Of a stretch of DNA of 64,000 nucleotides, positions 1 through 9,535 are shown one piece after another; position 1 is the first letter of the stretch; each line of letters opens with the position of its first letter. The position numbers and the translations under genes were made by a program. This DNA is from Trichomonas vaginalis G3 (taxonomy: Eukaryota; Parabasalia; Trichomonadida; Trichomonadidae). The DNA lies in the NCBI RefSeq assembly GCF_026262505.1, contig NC_067205.1, positions 2,108,001-2,172,000 on the forward strand, in the 5' to 3' direction. The notes under the pieces were generated by a model, which searched no databases, was not told the origin of the DNA, and was given only the letters and a program-made list of their open reading frames with translations.

Positions 1-875
1 CTGACGTTCTGACAACTACATATCTTCTGTCAGAACTTTCTAACTTCATCGGAACAGCATTGTTTGAAACCATAATGAAGTTTGCAACATTTTCACAAAC
101 TCTTTGGTCTTTATACTTTCTTTCAACAACTCCAACTTTGTCTGTTATAAGACTCTTCAAAGCATCTGAGTTCAAAACTTTTGTTGTATCTATACTTTGA
201 AGTTCATTGCAAACTATAAGTTTCATATTCTCTATTGAGGAGTTAAATTTACCGCAGATGTTTTCTAAGTTTGTCATATTCGGGTTCGAATAGCCTCTAA
301 CAGTTTGCATAAGATATCTGTAAAGAATGTGTTCTTACCAGTTCCTTGTTTTCCAATTATAATGAGAGCAGTTTCATTTTTAGCACTTGGATGTTGTAAG
401 ATGTTTGCAAACCAACATAAGATATACTCATAGACTCTTTCGTTTCCATTGCATATAATTTCTTTGACATGGTCTAACCAAGCTTCTATAATATTTTCTT
501 TCTATTCTACTTGTTCATATTTATATCCAGTGAAGATAGAATAGAAGTTTGGAGAAGGTGTATAGAACTTTATACCTCGAACTGAAAAATCTTCTAACTT
601 TGACAATAAGATATCCCAAGCATCTAACATCTTCATGCCAACTTGTACGACTTTTATTTTCTTAAGTTTCTGTCTACATTCTTGTTCAGACACTATTGTT
701 GCTCTTGGTTTGTTAAAGACAACATCCCATTCTTTCATAACATAACATTCTGGGCAGAGTCGACATAAATGACTAAACGTTTCAAATTCTCGACTGCTTT
801 GTTATAGTCTCTAAATGGACACATATTTCTGAATGCTTGGAAGTCATAAAAATCTGAAACATCTATTCTGTACAT
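1..875 (-). pseudogene. SF3 (D5-like) helicase, copy A, broken and cut by window edge
   Basis: This is the N-terminal part of a viral replicative helicase of about 400 residues. Copy B preserves the P-loop and the sensor region. The likely start is the ATG at 875, preceded by an A/T-rich promoter-like run. The frame is broken three ways: one-base losses between 739 and 870, a TGG-to-TAG nonsense change near 513 (copy B reads TGG), and a one-base deletion near 298. It is therefore not functional unless these are sequencing errors. Such helicases unwind DNA at the origin in Polinton-like viruses. The family call rests on the better-preserved copy B. Confidence 0.75.
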
Positions 876-901
876 TTTTATAATAAAAAAAAATATTTTT
901 T

Positions 902-1699
902 TTATTCTTGACTTTGTTGTTGCATTTGTTGCATTTGTTGTTCTTGAGCTATTTGTTGTTGAAGTTGTTCTTGTAATACAATACTTTCACCAGTTGCATC
1001 TTCCAATTCGAAACTTTCTGCCGTCATTGACAAATACATAGGACATAAAAGTTTTACAGGAACAAAGTTTGCGTCAACTAATGTCAACGTTATACTTGCC
1101 AAAGTGTTTGAGTTCACTAAGGTTGAAAATTCTGCATTCGAATGAACAATAGGCAAACCAGCAGAGAAAGTATTGTTTATACGCATAAGTATCTTTTGGT
1201 CATAATAGTTTCTGTCGACATTCGAATAACACTTTGAACCTAAGTTTGAAACAATATATAAGATTGGTGTGCTTAATGTCAATGGAATAGACATTCCTTG
1301 TATGACACCTTTTCCTGTTATAGGAAACTGTTGGTAGTAAAAACCAGAAATAAGTTTTGTATTATAGCTCATATCGTTTATAGTAAACTCAGTCGGACAT
1401 CCAAACATAATGAAACCTGCTCTAGTTGCAGCACATGTTACACCCGTACTTAAAGTATTAAATAAGTCAACAAAACCTGTTGGTGGTATATCTGAGTAAG
1501 TATCTTCAAAGGAGTATTTTTTACCATTCACAACAATAAAGTCTTCTGGTGTCAAAAGAGCAAAACAGGCTTTAGTCGTCATTGTGTTTAAAGTTAGTTT
1601 ACAATATCGTCCTTGAGGACTTTGTAAGTTTGTTGTTATAGAATTATATGACTCAGGGTTTTTAGTCGTAATAGTATAAACCATTATATCTTCTGCCAT
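902..1699 (-). CDS. penton-like minor capsid protein (candidate)
   Basis: A 265-residue protein rich in beta-strand-forming residues, ending in a long Gln/Met run (about residues 243-265, QQQIAQEQQMQQMQQQ). No enzymatic motif is visible. Its size and position two short genes away from the major capsid gene match the single-jelly-roll minor capsid protein of Polintons; this is inferred from context, not from a signature motif. The ATG at 1699 follows an A/T-rich stretch, as with other genes of the element. The copy B counterpart (58955-59758) has lost its frame. A structure prediction showing a jelly roll would confirm it. Confidence 0.55.
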   Translation of the reverse strand: MAEDIMVYTITTKNPESYNSITTNLQSPQGRYCKLTLNTMTTKACFALLTPEDFIVVNGKKYSFEDTYSDIPPTGFVDLFNTLSTGVTCAATRAGFIMFGCPTEFTINDMSYNTKLISGFYYQQFPITGKGVIQGMSIPLTLSTPILYIVSNLGSKCYSNVDRNYYDQKILMRINNTFSAGLPIVHSNAEFSTLVNSNTLASITLTLVDANFVPVKLLCPMYLSMTAESFELEDATGESIVLQEQLQQQIAQEQQMQQMQQQSQE

Positions 1700-1709
1700 T
1701 TATATATAT

Positions 1710-1940
1710 TTAAAAGTTTTTCTGAAAGTGGAGAAGAACTTCATCTAAACTTTCACATGGCGTTTCTTGAAGTTCTCTGTCTAAGAAGTTCAAATATTTT
1801 GTAAAGACATAGAACTTTCCTTTGTCTACACGAACAAACAAAACAGGGTCTTTCATATCGTTCAAAAGTGTGTAAAGTCCTTTACATGAAATAAAGTCTA
1901 TATTATTTTTCTTCAAACATCTTTCAAGAAGTTTTGACAT
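1710..1940 (-). CDS. small Maverick protein of unknown function
   Basis: A 76-residue protein with a basic N-terminus (MSKLLERCLKKNN) and no recognised domain. It lies 10 bp after the penton-like gene and 6 bp from the next one, typical of the tight packing in this element. The ATG is preceded by a TTTGCTAAGTAAAAA promoter-like stretch shared in form with neighbouring genes. Copy B carries the same gene with indels (59769-59997). Conservation between copies supports a real gene; nothing shows its role. Confidence 0.6.
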   Translation of the reverse strand: MSKLLERCLKKNNIDFISCKGLYTLLNDMKDPVLFVRVDKGKFYVFTKYLNFLDRELQETPCESLDEVLLHFQKNF

Positions 1941-1946
1941 TTTTAC

Positions 1947-2528
1947 TTAGCAAATAAATTTTAATGAAATGTTGTGATCGTCAAATATTTTTATGACGTC
2001 TGGGAAACTATATTTTAAGTTCAACGTTTCACCTCCTTTCATAACGTATATCTTGTCAATGACATTATATGAAACACCACAGCAACTAATGTCGGGTTCT
2101 ATTTCTTTGATGTTTATATCGTCTGCCTCTGTCAAAAGTTTCAATAGTTCTTTCAAAACTTCATGAGGTGCAATGACATATGAGTTCACTTTTACAGGGT
2201 TGTGTTCGACCAAGTTTAACATTATACTTAAAGCTTGACAAATCTTCTCCTGAGTTTGAAGTTTGTCTTTCAGTTGTTGGTAGTCATTTCGAATATCTGC
2301 AACAGAACTTAAGTCTCTGCTAACTTCAGGATATGTTGGTTGTTCTTTTACAGGAACAATTGTTATACCATCTTCGTCTTCGTATGGTTTCCCCACTTCA
2401 ACATCTCTGTCTTTGACATTGACAATAACACTTTGACTGTTTGTTTGAGTTGGTGAATTTAACTTCACATCTGCTACCGCCATTAAACCTTTTGAAACAC
2501 TCACGCTTCTATTTTTCGGAAATGACAT
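1947..2528 (-). CDS. Maverick protein of unknown function, possible virion component
   Basis: A 193-residue protein starting at MSFPKNRS. The open frame runs upstream to 2693, but the ATG at 2528 follows the promoter-like spacer shared with the divergent gene at 2547, so the shorter form is chosen. Residues about 85-105 (LKDKLQTQEKICQAL) look like a short coiled coil, and the C-terminal half is mixed alpha/beta. No family is recognised. It lies in the capsid gene block, so a structural or assembly role is plausible. Copy B has the same gene with frameshifts. Confidence 0.6.
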   Translation of the reverse strand: MSFPKNRSVSVSKGLMAVADVKLNSPTQTNSQSVIVNVKDRDVEVGKPYEDEDGITIVPVKEQPTYPEVSRDLSSVADIRNDYQQLKDKLQTQEKICQALSIMLNLVEHNPVKVNSYVIAPHEVLKELLKLLTEADDINIKEIEPDISCCGVSYNVIDKIYVMKGGETLNLKYSFPDVIKIFDDHNISLKFIC

Positions 2529-2546
2529 TTTACTTAGAATAAAAAG
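2529..2546. promoter_or_regulatory. 18-bp bidirectional promoter-like spacer
   Basis: The spacer between two divergent ATGs reads TTTACTTAGAATAAAAAG and is close to a palindrome (TTTTATTCTAAG on the other strand). Similar 16-18 bp spacers separate the divergent gene pairs at 46997 and 49356, and similar stretches precede many other genes of both copies. Both genes must be driven from this small space or from inside each other's coding sequence. Confidence 0.55.
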
Positions 2547-2966
2547 ATGGACGTATTCGAGTATCTCTTCGAATTGAAGCAGAACAAAGTTTACACACAC
2601 AAACAATACAAATACATTGACAGAATAGTTCTTTATACAAACAATGGTAAATGTTATAGAATAGCAGTCTTTGCTGAACCTAAATATTTTCATAAAGCAA
2701 AGAAAGTTGGTATAACCGAGATGGTGAAAGTTCTTGACGTTGACAAAAATATAACAACAAAACTTACAGATATTTCTAAAGGAAAGTTTATCTTACAATA
2801 TTATGTCAAAACTGGCGTACTGTCAATATTTGACGGAGAGAAGTCAGTTCAAGAACAACTTACTGACCTGCTGCCAAAATCTGCTCGATGGAAGCTGTCG
2901 TTATGCCAATCTGAGGAGCCCCAGCAGGTTTCATCGAACGAATCTTCAAAAGAGCATCTTCCGTGA
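2547..2966 (+). CDS. Maverick protein of unknown function (139 aa)
   Basis: One of few plus-strand genes in the capsid block. The N-terminal 110 residues are well ordered (MDVFEYLFELKQNK; a beta-rich centre with GKCYRIAVFAEP). The C-terminal 30 residues are polar and overlap the 3' end of the major capsid gene by 107 bp on the opposite strand. It shares the 18-bp spacer with the 193-residue gene. No domain is recognised. Copy B has the same gene with a frameshift near 60720 and another near 60973. Confidence 0.6.
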   Translation: MDVFEYLFELKQNKVYTHKQYKYIDRIVLYTNNGKCYRIAVFAEPKYFHKAKKVGITEMVKVLDVDKNITTKLTDISKGKFILQYYVKTGVLSIFDGEKSVQEQLTDLLPKSARWKLSLCQSEEPQQVSSNESSKEHLP

Positions 2967-4464
2967 AAAGTGCTATTGGTTTTGTAAACTTCTTTGCTTT
3001 CAATTCATCTGGACCGTCTCTGTCACCAGTATATTGTATTTGAACTGTACCAACAGTTGAAATACCACCCATAAAGTCTTCTGAGTCAGCAAATGGAATG
3101 CCAAGCCAAAAGTTTGAACGGTCTCCATTTGTATATTGAGTTTTTTGACCTCCTGTATGAGTCCATACTTTCACATATGGCATAATAGAACTTTGCATTT
3201 CAGGGTTAATGGTTGTTGTGAAGTTGTTGTTAAAGTTCATAGCATCTAATGTCAAGTTGTATGACCTCATATCCTCAACTGTAGAATATTCTTCTCTTGG
3301 ATAATATTTGCCATCTATGTTTATATGATATTTAATACCGGGGTTGTAGAAACAAGAATAGTCATTTATAGTTCGTCTGAACAGTACAAACATAGTATCT
3401 GCATGTTTCATTGCAGTTGTTAAAGCAATATCTGTTCTTGCACCTGGGTCAGCACTTTGGTTTCCAACTTCACCTGCAAAGTCTTTGACAGATATTTGGT
3501 GTATAGGGAACATAAGTGGAACTGCAATATATTTGGCAGCTAAAGCATTTGAAATATCTGGGTCCAACATATAGACTGCAAGTCTGCTTTCTATTCTCTT
3601 GCATTCAAACTTTTCGCATGTAAACTTAACTGGGTCCCAAGCAGTTCCAGCAGCATTGAAATAATAGTTTACTTCATTGTTGAAGTTTGAGAAACCAAAG
3701 TCTAAGTCAACTTTGTCTTTGCAAAAGTCACAGAACTTGGCTCCACCAGTTCCAGCTACAGTAATGCTGAATGGGTCTTGTGTTGGTGCAATGACTAAGT
3801 TATTTTTGCTTGGAGTAAGTTCGATAGAAATTTTTCCTGCCCAGTTTGGTAAGTATCTTAAAAACCTGAAGATGAGGAAAGATGACAAAGGAACTCTAAG
3901 TTTCAGTTTTACTTTAGTGGCAGCAGTTCCATCTGAACCAGAAAGGTTAACATAAACTCCTGGAACGTTAGGGTCAAGTCTTCTTATTTTCTCAATAGTT
4001 GCATACTGGTCTGTTTGTTCTCTAGCTTGTGGTTGTACTGAGTTTCTCAAAGCGAACCATTCATAGTTTGCCCATGTTACTGTTTGAACTAAGTCAGAGT
4101 TAGAATATATCTTATATCCCATGAAAACTTCTGGAGCATATTGGTATCCGACATAGAAAATTCCATTGCAACCTTTCTTGTCAGACAACTTGGCAGAAGG
4201 TTTTATTTCAATGTCTTGTTCCACGTATAAGAATGAGTTGTCAATAGAAATAATATGAAACCTGTCGCAAGCAATATCTACTGTTGTTGAAGAACCTTCT
4301 CCAAACTCACCTACGTTTCCATAAGAAACAGCAGTTGTATATTCGTAAGTTCCAGGAACTATTTCTGACCTTCTAATGGCATTGTCGCATTCGTTATACC
4401 ATTCGGAAACATTTCCGTTCATGGCATCCAAAACTGTTGGCGTTATATTCTGAGCGGCGTACAT
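2860..4464 (-). CDS. major capsid protein, double-jelly-roll type
   Basis: 534 residues, starting at MYAAQNITP after a TTTTTACCCATATGAA promoter-like stretch. The length and beta-rich sequence fit Polinton and Polinton-like virus major capsid proteins. The stretch near residues 190-220 (LSSFLIFRFLRYLPNW followed by a KISIELTP strand) resembles the strand-rich core of those proteins. It would form the pseudo-hexameric capsomers of an icosahedral shell. It is intact here; copy B (60914-62518) is frameshifted and differs sharply in two short patches. The call rests on length, composition, gene neighbourhood (ATPase, penton-like protein) and resemblance, not on an alignment run. Confidence 0.75.
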   Translation of the reverse strand: MYAAQNITPTVLDAMNGNVSEWYNECDNAIRRSEIVPGTYEYTTAVSYGNVGEFGEGSSTTVDIACDRFHIISIDNSFLYVEQDIEIKPSAKLSDKKGCNGIFYVGYQYAPEVFMGYKIYSNSDLVQTVTWANYEWFALRNSVQPQAREQTDQYATIEKIRRLDPNVPGVYVNLSGSDGTAATKVKLKLRVPLSSFLIFRFLRYLPNWAGKISIELTPSKNNLVIAPTQDPFSITVAGTGGAKFCDFCKDKVDLDFGFSNFNNEVNYYFNAAGTAWDPVKFTCEKFECKRIESRLAVYMLDPDISNALAAKYIAVPLMFPIHQISVKDFAGEVGNQSADPGARTDIALTTAMKHADTMFVLFRRTINDYSCFYNPGIKYHINIDGKYYPREEYSTVEDMRSYNLTLDAMNFNNNFTTTINPEMQSSIMPYVKVWTHTGGQKTQYTNGDRSNFWLGIPFADSEDFMGGISTVGTVQIQYTGDRDGPDELKAKKFTKPIALFTEDALLKIRSMKPAGAPQIGITTASIEQILAAGQ

Positions 4465-4503
4465 TTCATATGGGTAAAAATATAGAATAGTTGGATTTAT
4501 TTG

Positions 4504-4692
4504 TCATAATTGTTTCGGACCAAGCTTTACTTTCTTCCTGACTGAGTTTTTAACTCTTCTTTTTCCTTCATTGCCACTACTTTCACTAGATGAAGTTACT
4601 TCTTCACTATTTTCACTTTGTTCTACTCTTCTTCTTTGGTGTCGCTTTTGGTAACTTGCCCTCTGCTTCAAGTTGTTGCATCTTTGCCTCAT
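4504..4692 (-). CDS. small basic Ser-rich protein, candidate DNA-binding core protein
   Basis: 62 residues with an Arg/Lys-rich N-terminus (QKRHQRRR), an acidic Ser/Glu middle and a basic end (KRRVKNSVRKK). This composition is typical of viral DNA-condensing proteins, but no family is recognised. It overlaps the 3' end of the upstream coiled-coil gene by 80 bp in another frame. Copy B keeps the gene (62558-62749) with a different C-terminal tail. Conservation of the frame in both copies supports it. Confidence 0.5.
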   Translation of the reverse strand: MRQRCNNLKQRASYQKRHQRRRVEQSENSEEVTSSSESSGNEGKRRVKNSVRKKVKLGPKQL

Positions 4693-6299
4693 GTTTACCT
4701 AGTATGTTGTAAATTTCCCATGTCCTTTTTGCCTTTGGGCTCTGGTCGCCCATCTCAGGTAACCTATATCCTAGAAAGATTTTGTCATAGTTTGTATTTG
4801 AGTCGTCGCTTATTGTTTGCATGACTCTTTCCTGAGTTTCCGGTTCAAGCTCTTCAAATATAGCTTGTCCATATGGAATAAGCTCGTTTCCAAATATATG
4901 TTTTTGTAGCCATTCTGGTTTTCTTTCCATGTTACCAATAATATCTTTTGTGAATGGGAAAGCTTTTACCCAATGTTTCAGTCTTGCGTCATTTATTTCT
5001 GTAGTTTCCAAAGGAGGGACTTGTTCGTTTCCTTCAGGCTCTTCTAGCTGTTGTTGCTGAACTATTTCTTCCATGTCTGGTTGTATCTGAACTTCTTCCT
5101 GTTGAGTTTCTTGTACCTCATCTGGTGGTATATAAGTTCCACCAGCTGGCACATATGTTCCATCTGCAGCATAATGTCCTACCTGACTTTTCGTTCTTAA
5201 GAAAGCATTTACTAGGTCTGTTTTGGTCTGTTGTAACTCTTTTTCTTGACTTTCCACAACAGTTGCTCTAACGGCGTCATAGGCACTTTGAACTGCCTGT
5301 CTCGTTGCTGCATCTGTTATTTTCGTCATATTTTGTGCTACTTCTCTTAACTCGTTGTCGAAACCTTCAGACTTCAGTTTCTTTCCAGATGAGAAGTCGT
5401 TCACTAGTTTCACACCTTACTATGAAGAGCTTCGAAGGCGTTCTTAAAGTCAGCATTCATTAAAGCTTCATTTGAACTGTCTTCATCCGCTTGTATTTTT
5501 GTCCTTATTGACCCTATAAGTTGGGCTGCTTTAGCGTTGGCTTGGCATCTAACCAGTCATTATTAGCTTTTATATATTCTGCGCTTTCATTGCCTTTTGC
5601 ATGGCTGCGTCGTTATTTTACTTTCTTGTGCTAAGTTTTCATACTGTACGGTTTGGTTTTGCAACTGTAAAAGTTTTTCTGCCTTTACATTTGCTTCAAC
5701 TTCTTTTTTATACTCATCGCTATCCATATATGTCTTCATGGCTTTTTTGTTTTATCTCTTCATCTTTCAGTACTTTATATTGAGTAGTATGGTTTTTCAA
5801 ATTTATAACATCTTGTTCCATTTTTGCTACTTCTGCTGCTTTTTCTGACACTTTTTTCGCATATTCCTCTGTACTTAGTTCTTTCAGTTGTTCTTCTTTC
5901 TTCTTTTCTCTACGTTTAACTCATTTAGTTTCTTTGTGTGTCTGTCATATTCTAGTTTCTTTTCATTTTCATTTATTTGTTTCTGTATGTCTATTTTGAC
6001 TTTTTGACATCTGTTATTTGATTTTTGAGTGAACTCAATTCATTTGACTTTGAGGGTTATAAGCTGTTCGTCTGCAGCTCCACCAAGCCTGCCATTTTCG
6101 CTAAAAGTGCCGCTCTTAACTCCACTCTGTGCACCAATAACTCGGTTTAAAAGCATAGGGTTGCTTGACATTTGTTGCAACATAGTGGGTCATTCATCAT
6201 TTGTTTGTTGCAACTGTTGTTGTGTGTCAGTTTTACTATTGGATGTTTCAATGCTCTCTTCCTCTTACGTATATTCTTACGTAGCTTACGTGGCATTTT
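4613..6299 (-). pseudogene. large coiled-coil Maverick protein, broken and internally deleted
   Basis: The preserved C-terminal 266 codons (4613-5413) encode an acidic, Gln/Glu-rich region followed by a folded tail ending KKKSRTK. No ATG opens this frame (the first codon is GTG). Upstream to 6299, where MPRKLRKNIRKRKR begins at an ATG, the three frames take turns carrying Lys/Glu/Gln-rich coiled-coil sequence interrupted by stops. Relative to copy B, 865 bp is missing at 5005. The intact gene would encode very roughly 850 residues and would be the last gene before the right terminal repeat. Function is unknown; a core or scaffold protein is possible. Confidence 0.6.
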
Positions 6300-6562
6300 A
6301 AGTGAAGTTAAAAAGCAGTTTTTGACAGATGTTTATATGACACTTTTTGTTCAGCACAAAAAACTACTCGGTCAAAGTGTTGTCATTTTGTAAATAACCG
6401 TCCTATCTCATTCTATAAGGGGGGAAAGGCTTCTCAAAGTATACTTCCTTGGAACGCCTGTAACTTTTCCTGTAGCGACGATAGACCCTTACTTGTCCGG
6501 ACAAAGTTATACTAAACATCTTCAGGGCTAGAGGGCACGAAGTGCCTGGAGGCCCCACTACC
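6300..6562. other. right subterminal region of Maverick copy A
   Basis: Noncoding. It runs from the start of the last gene to the terminal repeat and includes a G-run (GGGGGGAAAGG at about 6419-6429) and a TCCGG-containing stretch near 6498. It is unlike the corresponding subterminal part of copy B beyond the first 56 bp, so only the tip of the terminal repeat is shared. Confidence 0.6.
6507..6562 (-). repeat. terminal inverted repeat, right end of Maverick copy A
   Basis: Reversed, this reads GGTAGTGGGGCCTCCAGGCA and continues to about 56 bp, matching 44038-44093 with a few substitutions (GGCC for GGCT, CCCTCTAG for CCTTCTAG). The inner part GGCACTTCGTGCC is a short hairpin. Outside it lies a run of 12 T (6563-6574), mirrored by 39 A at copy B. 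Confidence 0.85.
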
Positions 6563-6817
6563 TTTTTTTTTTTTAATTAGTTCCTTAAAATTCATATTGA
6601 ATATATTTCATCCTATTAATTCATAATTGTAAAAGTGTGATTTTTTCTAAACCTCGTTATTTCTACGTATTTCCCTGACACAAATGGTTAATTGGTTCTA
6701 CAGATTTGTTTTATATGGGAAAGAGCTGCAAAATTATCAAAAAATCTTGAATTTGGATACGCAACGATCAATTTCGGGGCGGCGACAAATTTGCCCAGCC
6801 AGTAAAGTATTCAATTG
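6563..6817. other. spacer between Maverick copy A and the MULE
   Basis: A 12-T run, then AT-rich DNA. No ORF, RNA gene or repeat is recognised. GATC is present (6770), unlike in the adjoining Maverick. Confidence 0.5.
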
Positions 6818-6874
6818 TTTTTTTTTGCTTTTTTTTAAAGCTTCTTAACTTAAATCATGGAATGTCTCAAAGAC

Positions 6875-7285
6875 AAAAGTAGCATACAGCATGTAAAGCT
6901 AAAGAAAGATAATCATAATTAATACCTTAATTTTTAATATTACGCATTTTTAGGTGCAAAATTTAAAAACATTCTAATACAATAGAGCAGTTTCCAAAAG
7001 TAGCATACAGCATGCAAAGCTAAAGAAAGATAATCATAATTAATACCTTAATTTTTAATATTACGCATTTTTAGGTGCAAAATTTAAAAACATTCTAATA
7101 CAATAGAGCAGTTTCCAAAAGTAGCATACAGCATGTAAAGCTAAAGAAAGATAATCATAATTAATACCTTAATTTTTAATATTACGCATTTTAGGTGCAA
7201 AATTTAAAAACATTCTAATACAATAGAGCAGTTTCCAAAAGTAGCATACAGCATGCAAAGCTAAAGAAAGATAATCATAATTAAT
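6875..7285 (+). repeat. left tandem array of the MULE terminus (4 x ~121 bp)
   Basis: Units start at 6875, 6996, 7117 and 7237 with AAAAGTAGCATACAGCATG; the last is partial. Units alternate between CATGT and CATGC at one position, as if the array grew by duplicating a pair. Confidence 0.9.
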
Positions 7286-7458
7286 ACCTTTAAAGTTTAA
7301 AATCTTGATTTTTTTAAAATCAAATATTTATAACTTTAATACATACAGCTTAAACCTTATACTTGTTTTCTCTTGTGAGAAAGCAATCTTACAAAGCTAA
7401 CAATCCTAAAAAATAAAGAATTAAAATTTAATAATTTAATCTCAAATTAAAATCAAAA

Positions 7459-8907
7459 TTAAATAAAATGAGTTCTTTGTAATAATACTTTCAAGGTAGG
7501 ATATATTTTAGTGGGATCTATTGAGTCATCACTAACAGCATTGAGCAATCTATTGAGCATTGAAATACTCTCGATTTTTCTTTGTCTTTTTACATCAATT
7601 TCTGCGTTAGTTGCTTTTTCCATGATCCTAATAACACGGTCATCTGCTGGATTTTGATCAATTTTGAGTTTGATAACGAAAGATGGTATCACTTTTGTAT
7701 AAATTTCTATAATAACATCATCAATTCTGAGATTTTTTCGATCAGGAAAATAGTCATGTTTGAGTGTTCTAAAATGAGCTTCGGCAATATTGTTAGTTGC
7801 GTCGCCTTCACGCCTGTCACGAGCAATCCATCTTGATATGTTGTAACGCCATTGTCTGTTAAAGTATTGAGATGCTGTTGGATCTGTGTCGAGCAACTCC
7901 AGAACTTGATCATAGGCAGCATTTGCTTCTTCCTCATGTTCTGCATCTAATTTGAAGACTAAATCCTTCATCAAATTATAGAATTGTTCAAATTTTTCTT
8001 GAGAAGAAAACTTATTTGATTTGCGAAGAATTGCACGAAGAACATGTACTCCGCACCAAAGTATTTGAGCTTGTGGAATGCTTTCTTCTATTGCTTGAGC
8101 TATCTGTGGAGCACAGTCCATGCTAATGTATTCTGGCTCAATTGTTACCCATCTGAGATAGGCGCACACGCAAACTTGAATGTTTTGATAAGTGTCTGGT
8201 TGACAAAAGAAATATAAAAAAGGGAAAATGTGAAAATCTTTGATTTTGCCAGTAAATGCATACAATGGAATGTTTGATCGCAACAATTTATAGGTGCTGT
8301 CTATATGAAATGTCTTGATACTATGCACATAAGCTTTGCCTTCAAAAGGCGCGTAATAGAAACACATATTATTGTCTGAGACTTCAAATGCAATGAGATC
8401 ATCTGGAGATTCTTCTTGTACTGTCTGAACAAAGATTTGCAATGACACAACATCGTCAGGAGAATATCTAGTTTGAAGAGCATGTATTCTCTCTGCAAAT
8501 CGTTTGATTGCACGTGGTTTTTGAGCGTACATCTCTGGAATGGACGGACCTGTAAGAGGAATTTCAAGATCTTTGAATGCATTTGGCTGTGCTATCGCTC
8601 TTTGATTGTCATCTGTTTGGAAGTAATGTTCTAAATATTTGCGATAAAAGACAGACGAATATTGACTTTTGTCATTTGGGGCGGAATGATCATGTTCTTC
8701 AACTATTTTGATTAGTTTGTATTTATTTTGATCCAAGATTGCAACATTAAAATGTGCAGGACATTTTGGATATTTGCAGTGGAATGAAATCTGAGATCTT
8801 TCTTTTCTGACACGTTCACCATATCCATACTGTGCTTGTATTTCTTGTTTAACTCCAAATTTACAAAGATCCATAACAGTAAAGATAGTTTCTTCTTCTA
8901 ATTCCAT
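7459..8907 (-). CDS. MULE-family DDE transposase
   Basis: 482 residues, intact. The N-terminus holds a FLYWCH/WRKY-GCM1-like zinc finger (CKYPKCPAHFNV, then HDH near residue 76) that would bind the element ends. The catalytic core has D203 in FHIDSTY, D264 in SMDCAP, the MULE-typical C285xxH288 in WCGVHVL, and E376 in NNIAEAHF. This is the full DDE set with the expected CxxH motif between the second D and E. It lies alone between the inverted arms. The ATG at 8907 is in good context and no upstream extension is needed. The family assignment is firm from the motifs. Confidence 0.93.
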   Translation of the reverse strand: MELEEETIFTVMDLCKFGVKQEIQAQYGYGERVRKERSQISFHCKYPKCPAHFNVAILDQNKYKLIKIVEEHDHSAPNDKSQYSSVFYRKYLEHYFQTDDNQRAIAQPNAFKDLEIPLTGPSIPEMYAQKPRAIKRFAERIHALQTRYSPDDVVSLQIFVQTVQEESPDDLIAFEVSDNNMCFYYAPFEGKAYVHSIKTFHIDSTYKLLRSNIPLYAFTGKIKDFHIFPFLYFFCQPDTYQNIQVCVCAYLRWVTIEPEYISMDCAPQIAQAIEESIPQAQILWCGVHVLRAILRKSNKFSSQEKFEQFYNLMKDLVFKLDAEHEEEANAAYDQVLELLDTDPTASQYFNRQWRYNISRWIARDRREGDATNNIAEAHFRTLKHDYFPDRKNLRIDDVIIEIYTKVIPSFVIKLKIDQNPADDRVIRIMEKATNAEIDVKRQRKIESISMLNRLLNAVSDDSIDPTKIYPTLKVLLQRTHFI

Positions 8908-9229
8908 TTGAAATTGGAATGAAAATTAAAAATTCAGAAATTTGAATAGATTTGGTCTGTAATTAAATGAGAATAGCAGTTTGTTCGTCATTGTTTGAGG
9001 CAAGAGTATTATAGGAATATTATATGATGGATTTGAGTTGCATATAAAGAGTGCAAAAGGATAAAGAGAGAAATTTTGTTAGATTAAATTATTAAATTTT
9101 AATTCTTTATTTTTTAGGATTGTTAGCTTTGTAAGATTGCTTTCTCACAAGAGAAAACAAGTATAAGGTTTAAGCTGTATGTATTAAAGTTATAAATATT
9201 TGATTTTAAAAAAATCAAGATTTTAAACT

Positions 9230-9535
9230 TTAAAGGTATTAATTATGATTATCTTTCTTTAGCTTTGCATGCTGTATGCTACTTTTGGAAACTGCTCTAT
9301 TGTATTAGAATGTTTTTAAATTTTGCACCTAAAATGCGTAATATTAAAAATTAAGGTATTAATTATGATTATCTTTCTTTAGCTTTACATGCTGTATGCT
9401 ACTTTTGGAAACTGCTCTATTGTATTAGAATGTTTTTAAATTTTGCACCTAAAAATGCGTAATATTAAAAATTAAGGTATTAATTATGATTATCTTTCTT
9501 TAGCTTTACATGCTGTATGCTACTTTTGTCTTTGA
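9230..9535 (-). repeat. right tandem array of the MULE terminus (3 x ~121 bp)
   Basis: The inverse of the left array with one unit fewer. Two of the three units carry CATGT and the innermost carries CATGC, so the arms differ in copy number but share unit variants. Confidence 0.9.

Larger units (their letters stand above)
1..6562 (-). mobile_element. Maverick/Polinton element, copy A (right-hand part)
   Basis: This is the end of a virus-like DNA transposon, cut by the window edge. Mostly minus-strand genes encode an SF3 helicase (broken), a penton-like protein, small proteins, the major capsid protein and a coiled-coil protein (broken). It ends at a terminal repeat that is the inverse of the one starting copy B at 44038. 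Positions 1-5078 align almost base for base with 58044-64000, so the two copies separated recently. GATC occurs only once in the whole segment, at 1976, where copy B reads GGTC. The next few hundred bases hold no Maverick sequence, which supports 6562 as the boundary. Confidence 0.88.

Noticed and set aside
2529-2693. N-terminal extension of the 193-aa Maverick protein with two hydrophobic stretches
   Set aside because: It is the antisense of the divergent gene at 2547, and its first codon lies inside that gene. The ATG at 2528 has the promoter-like spacer.
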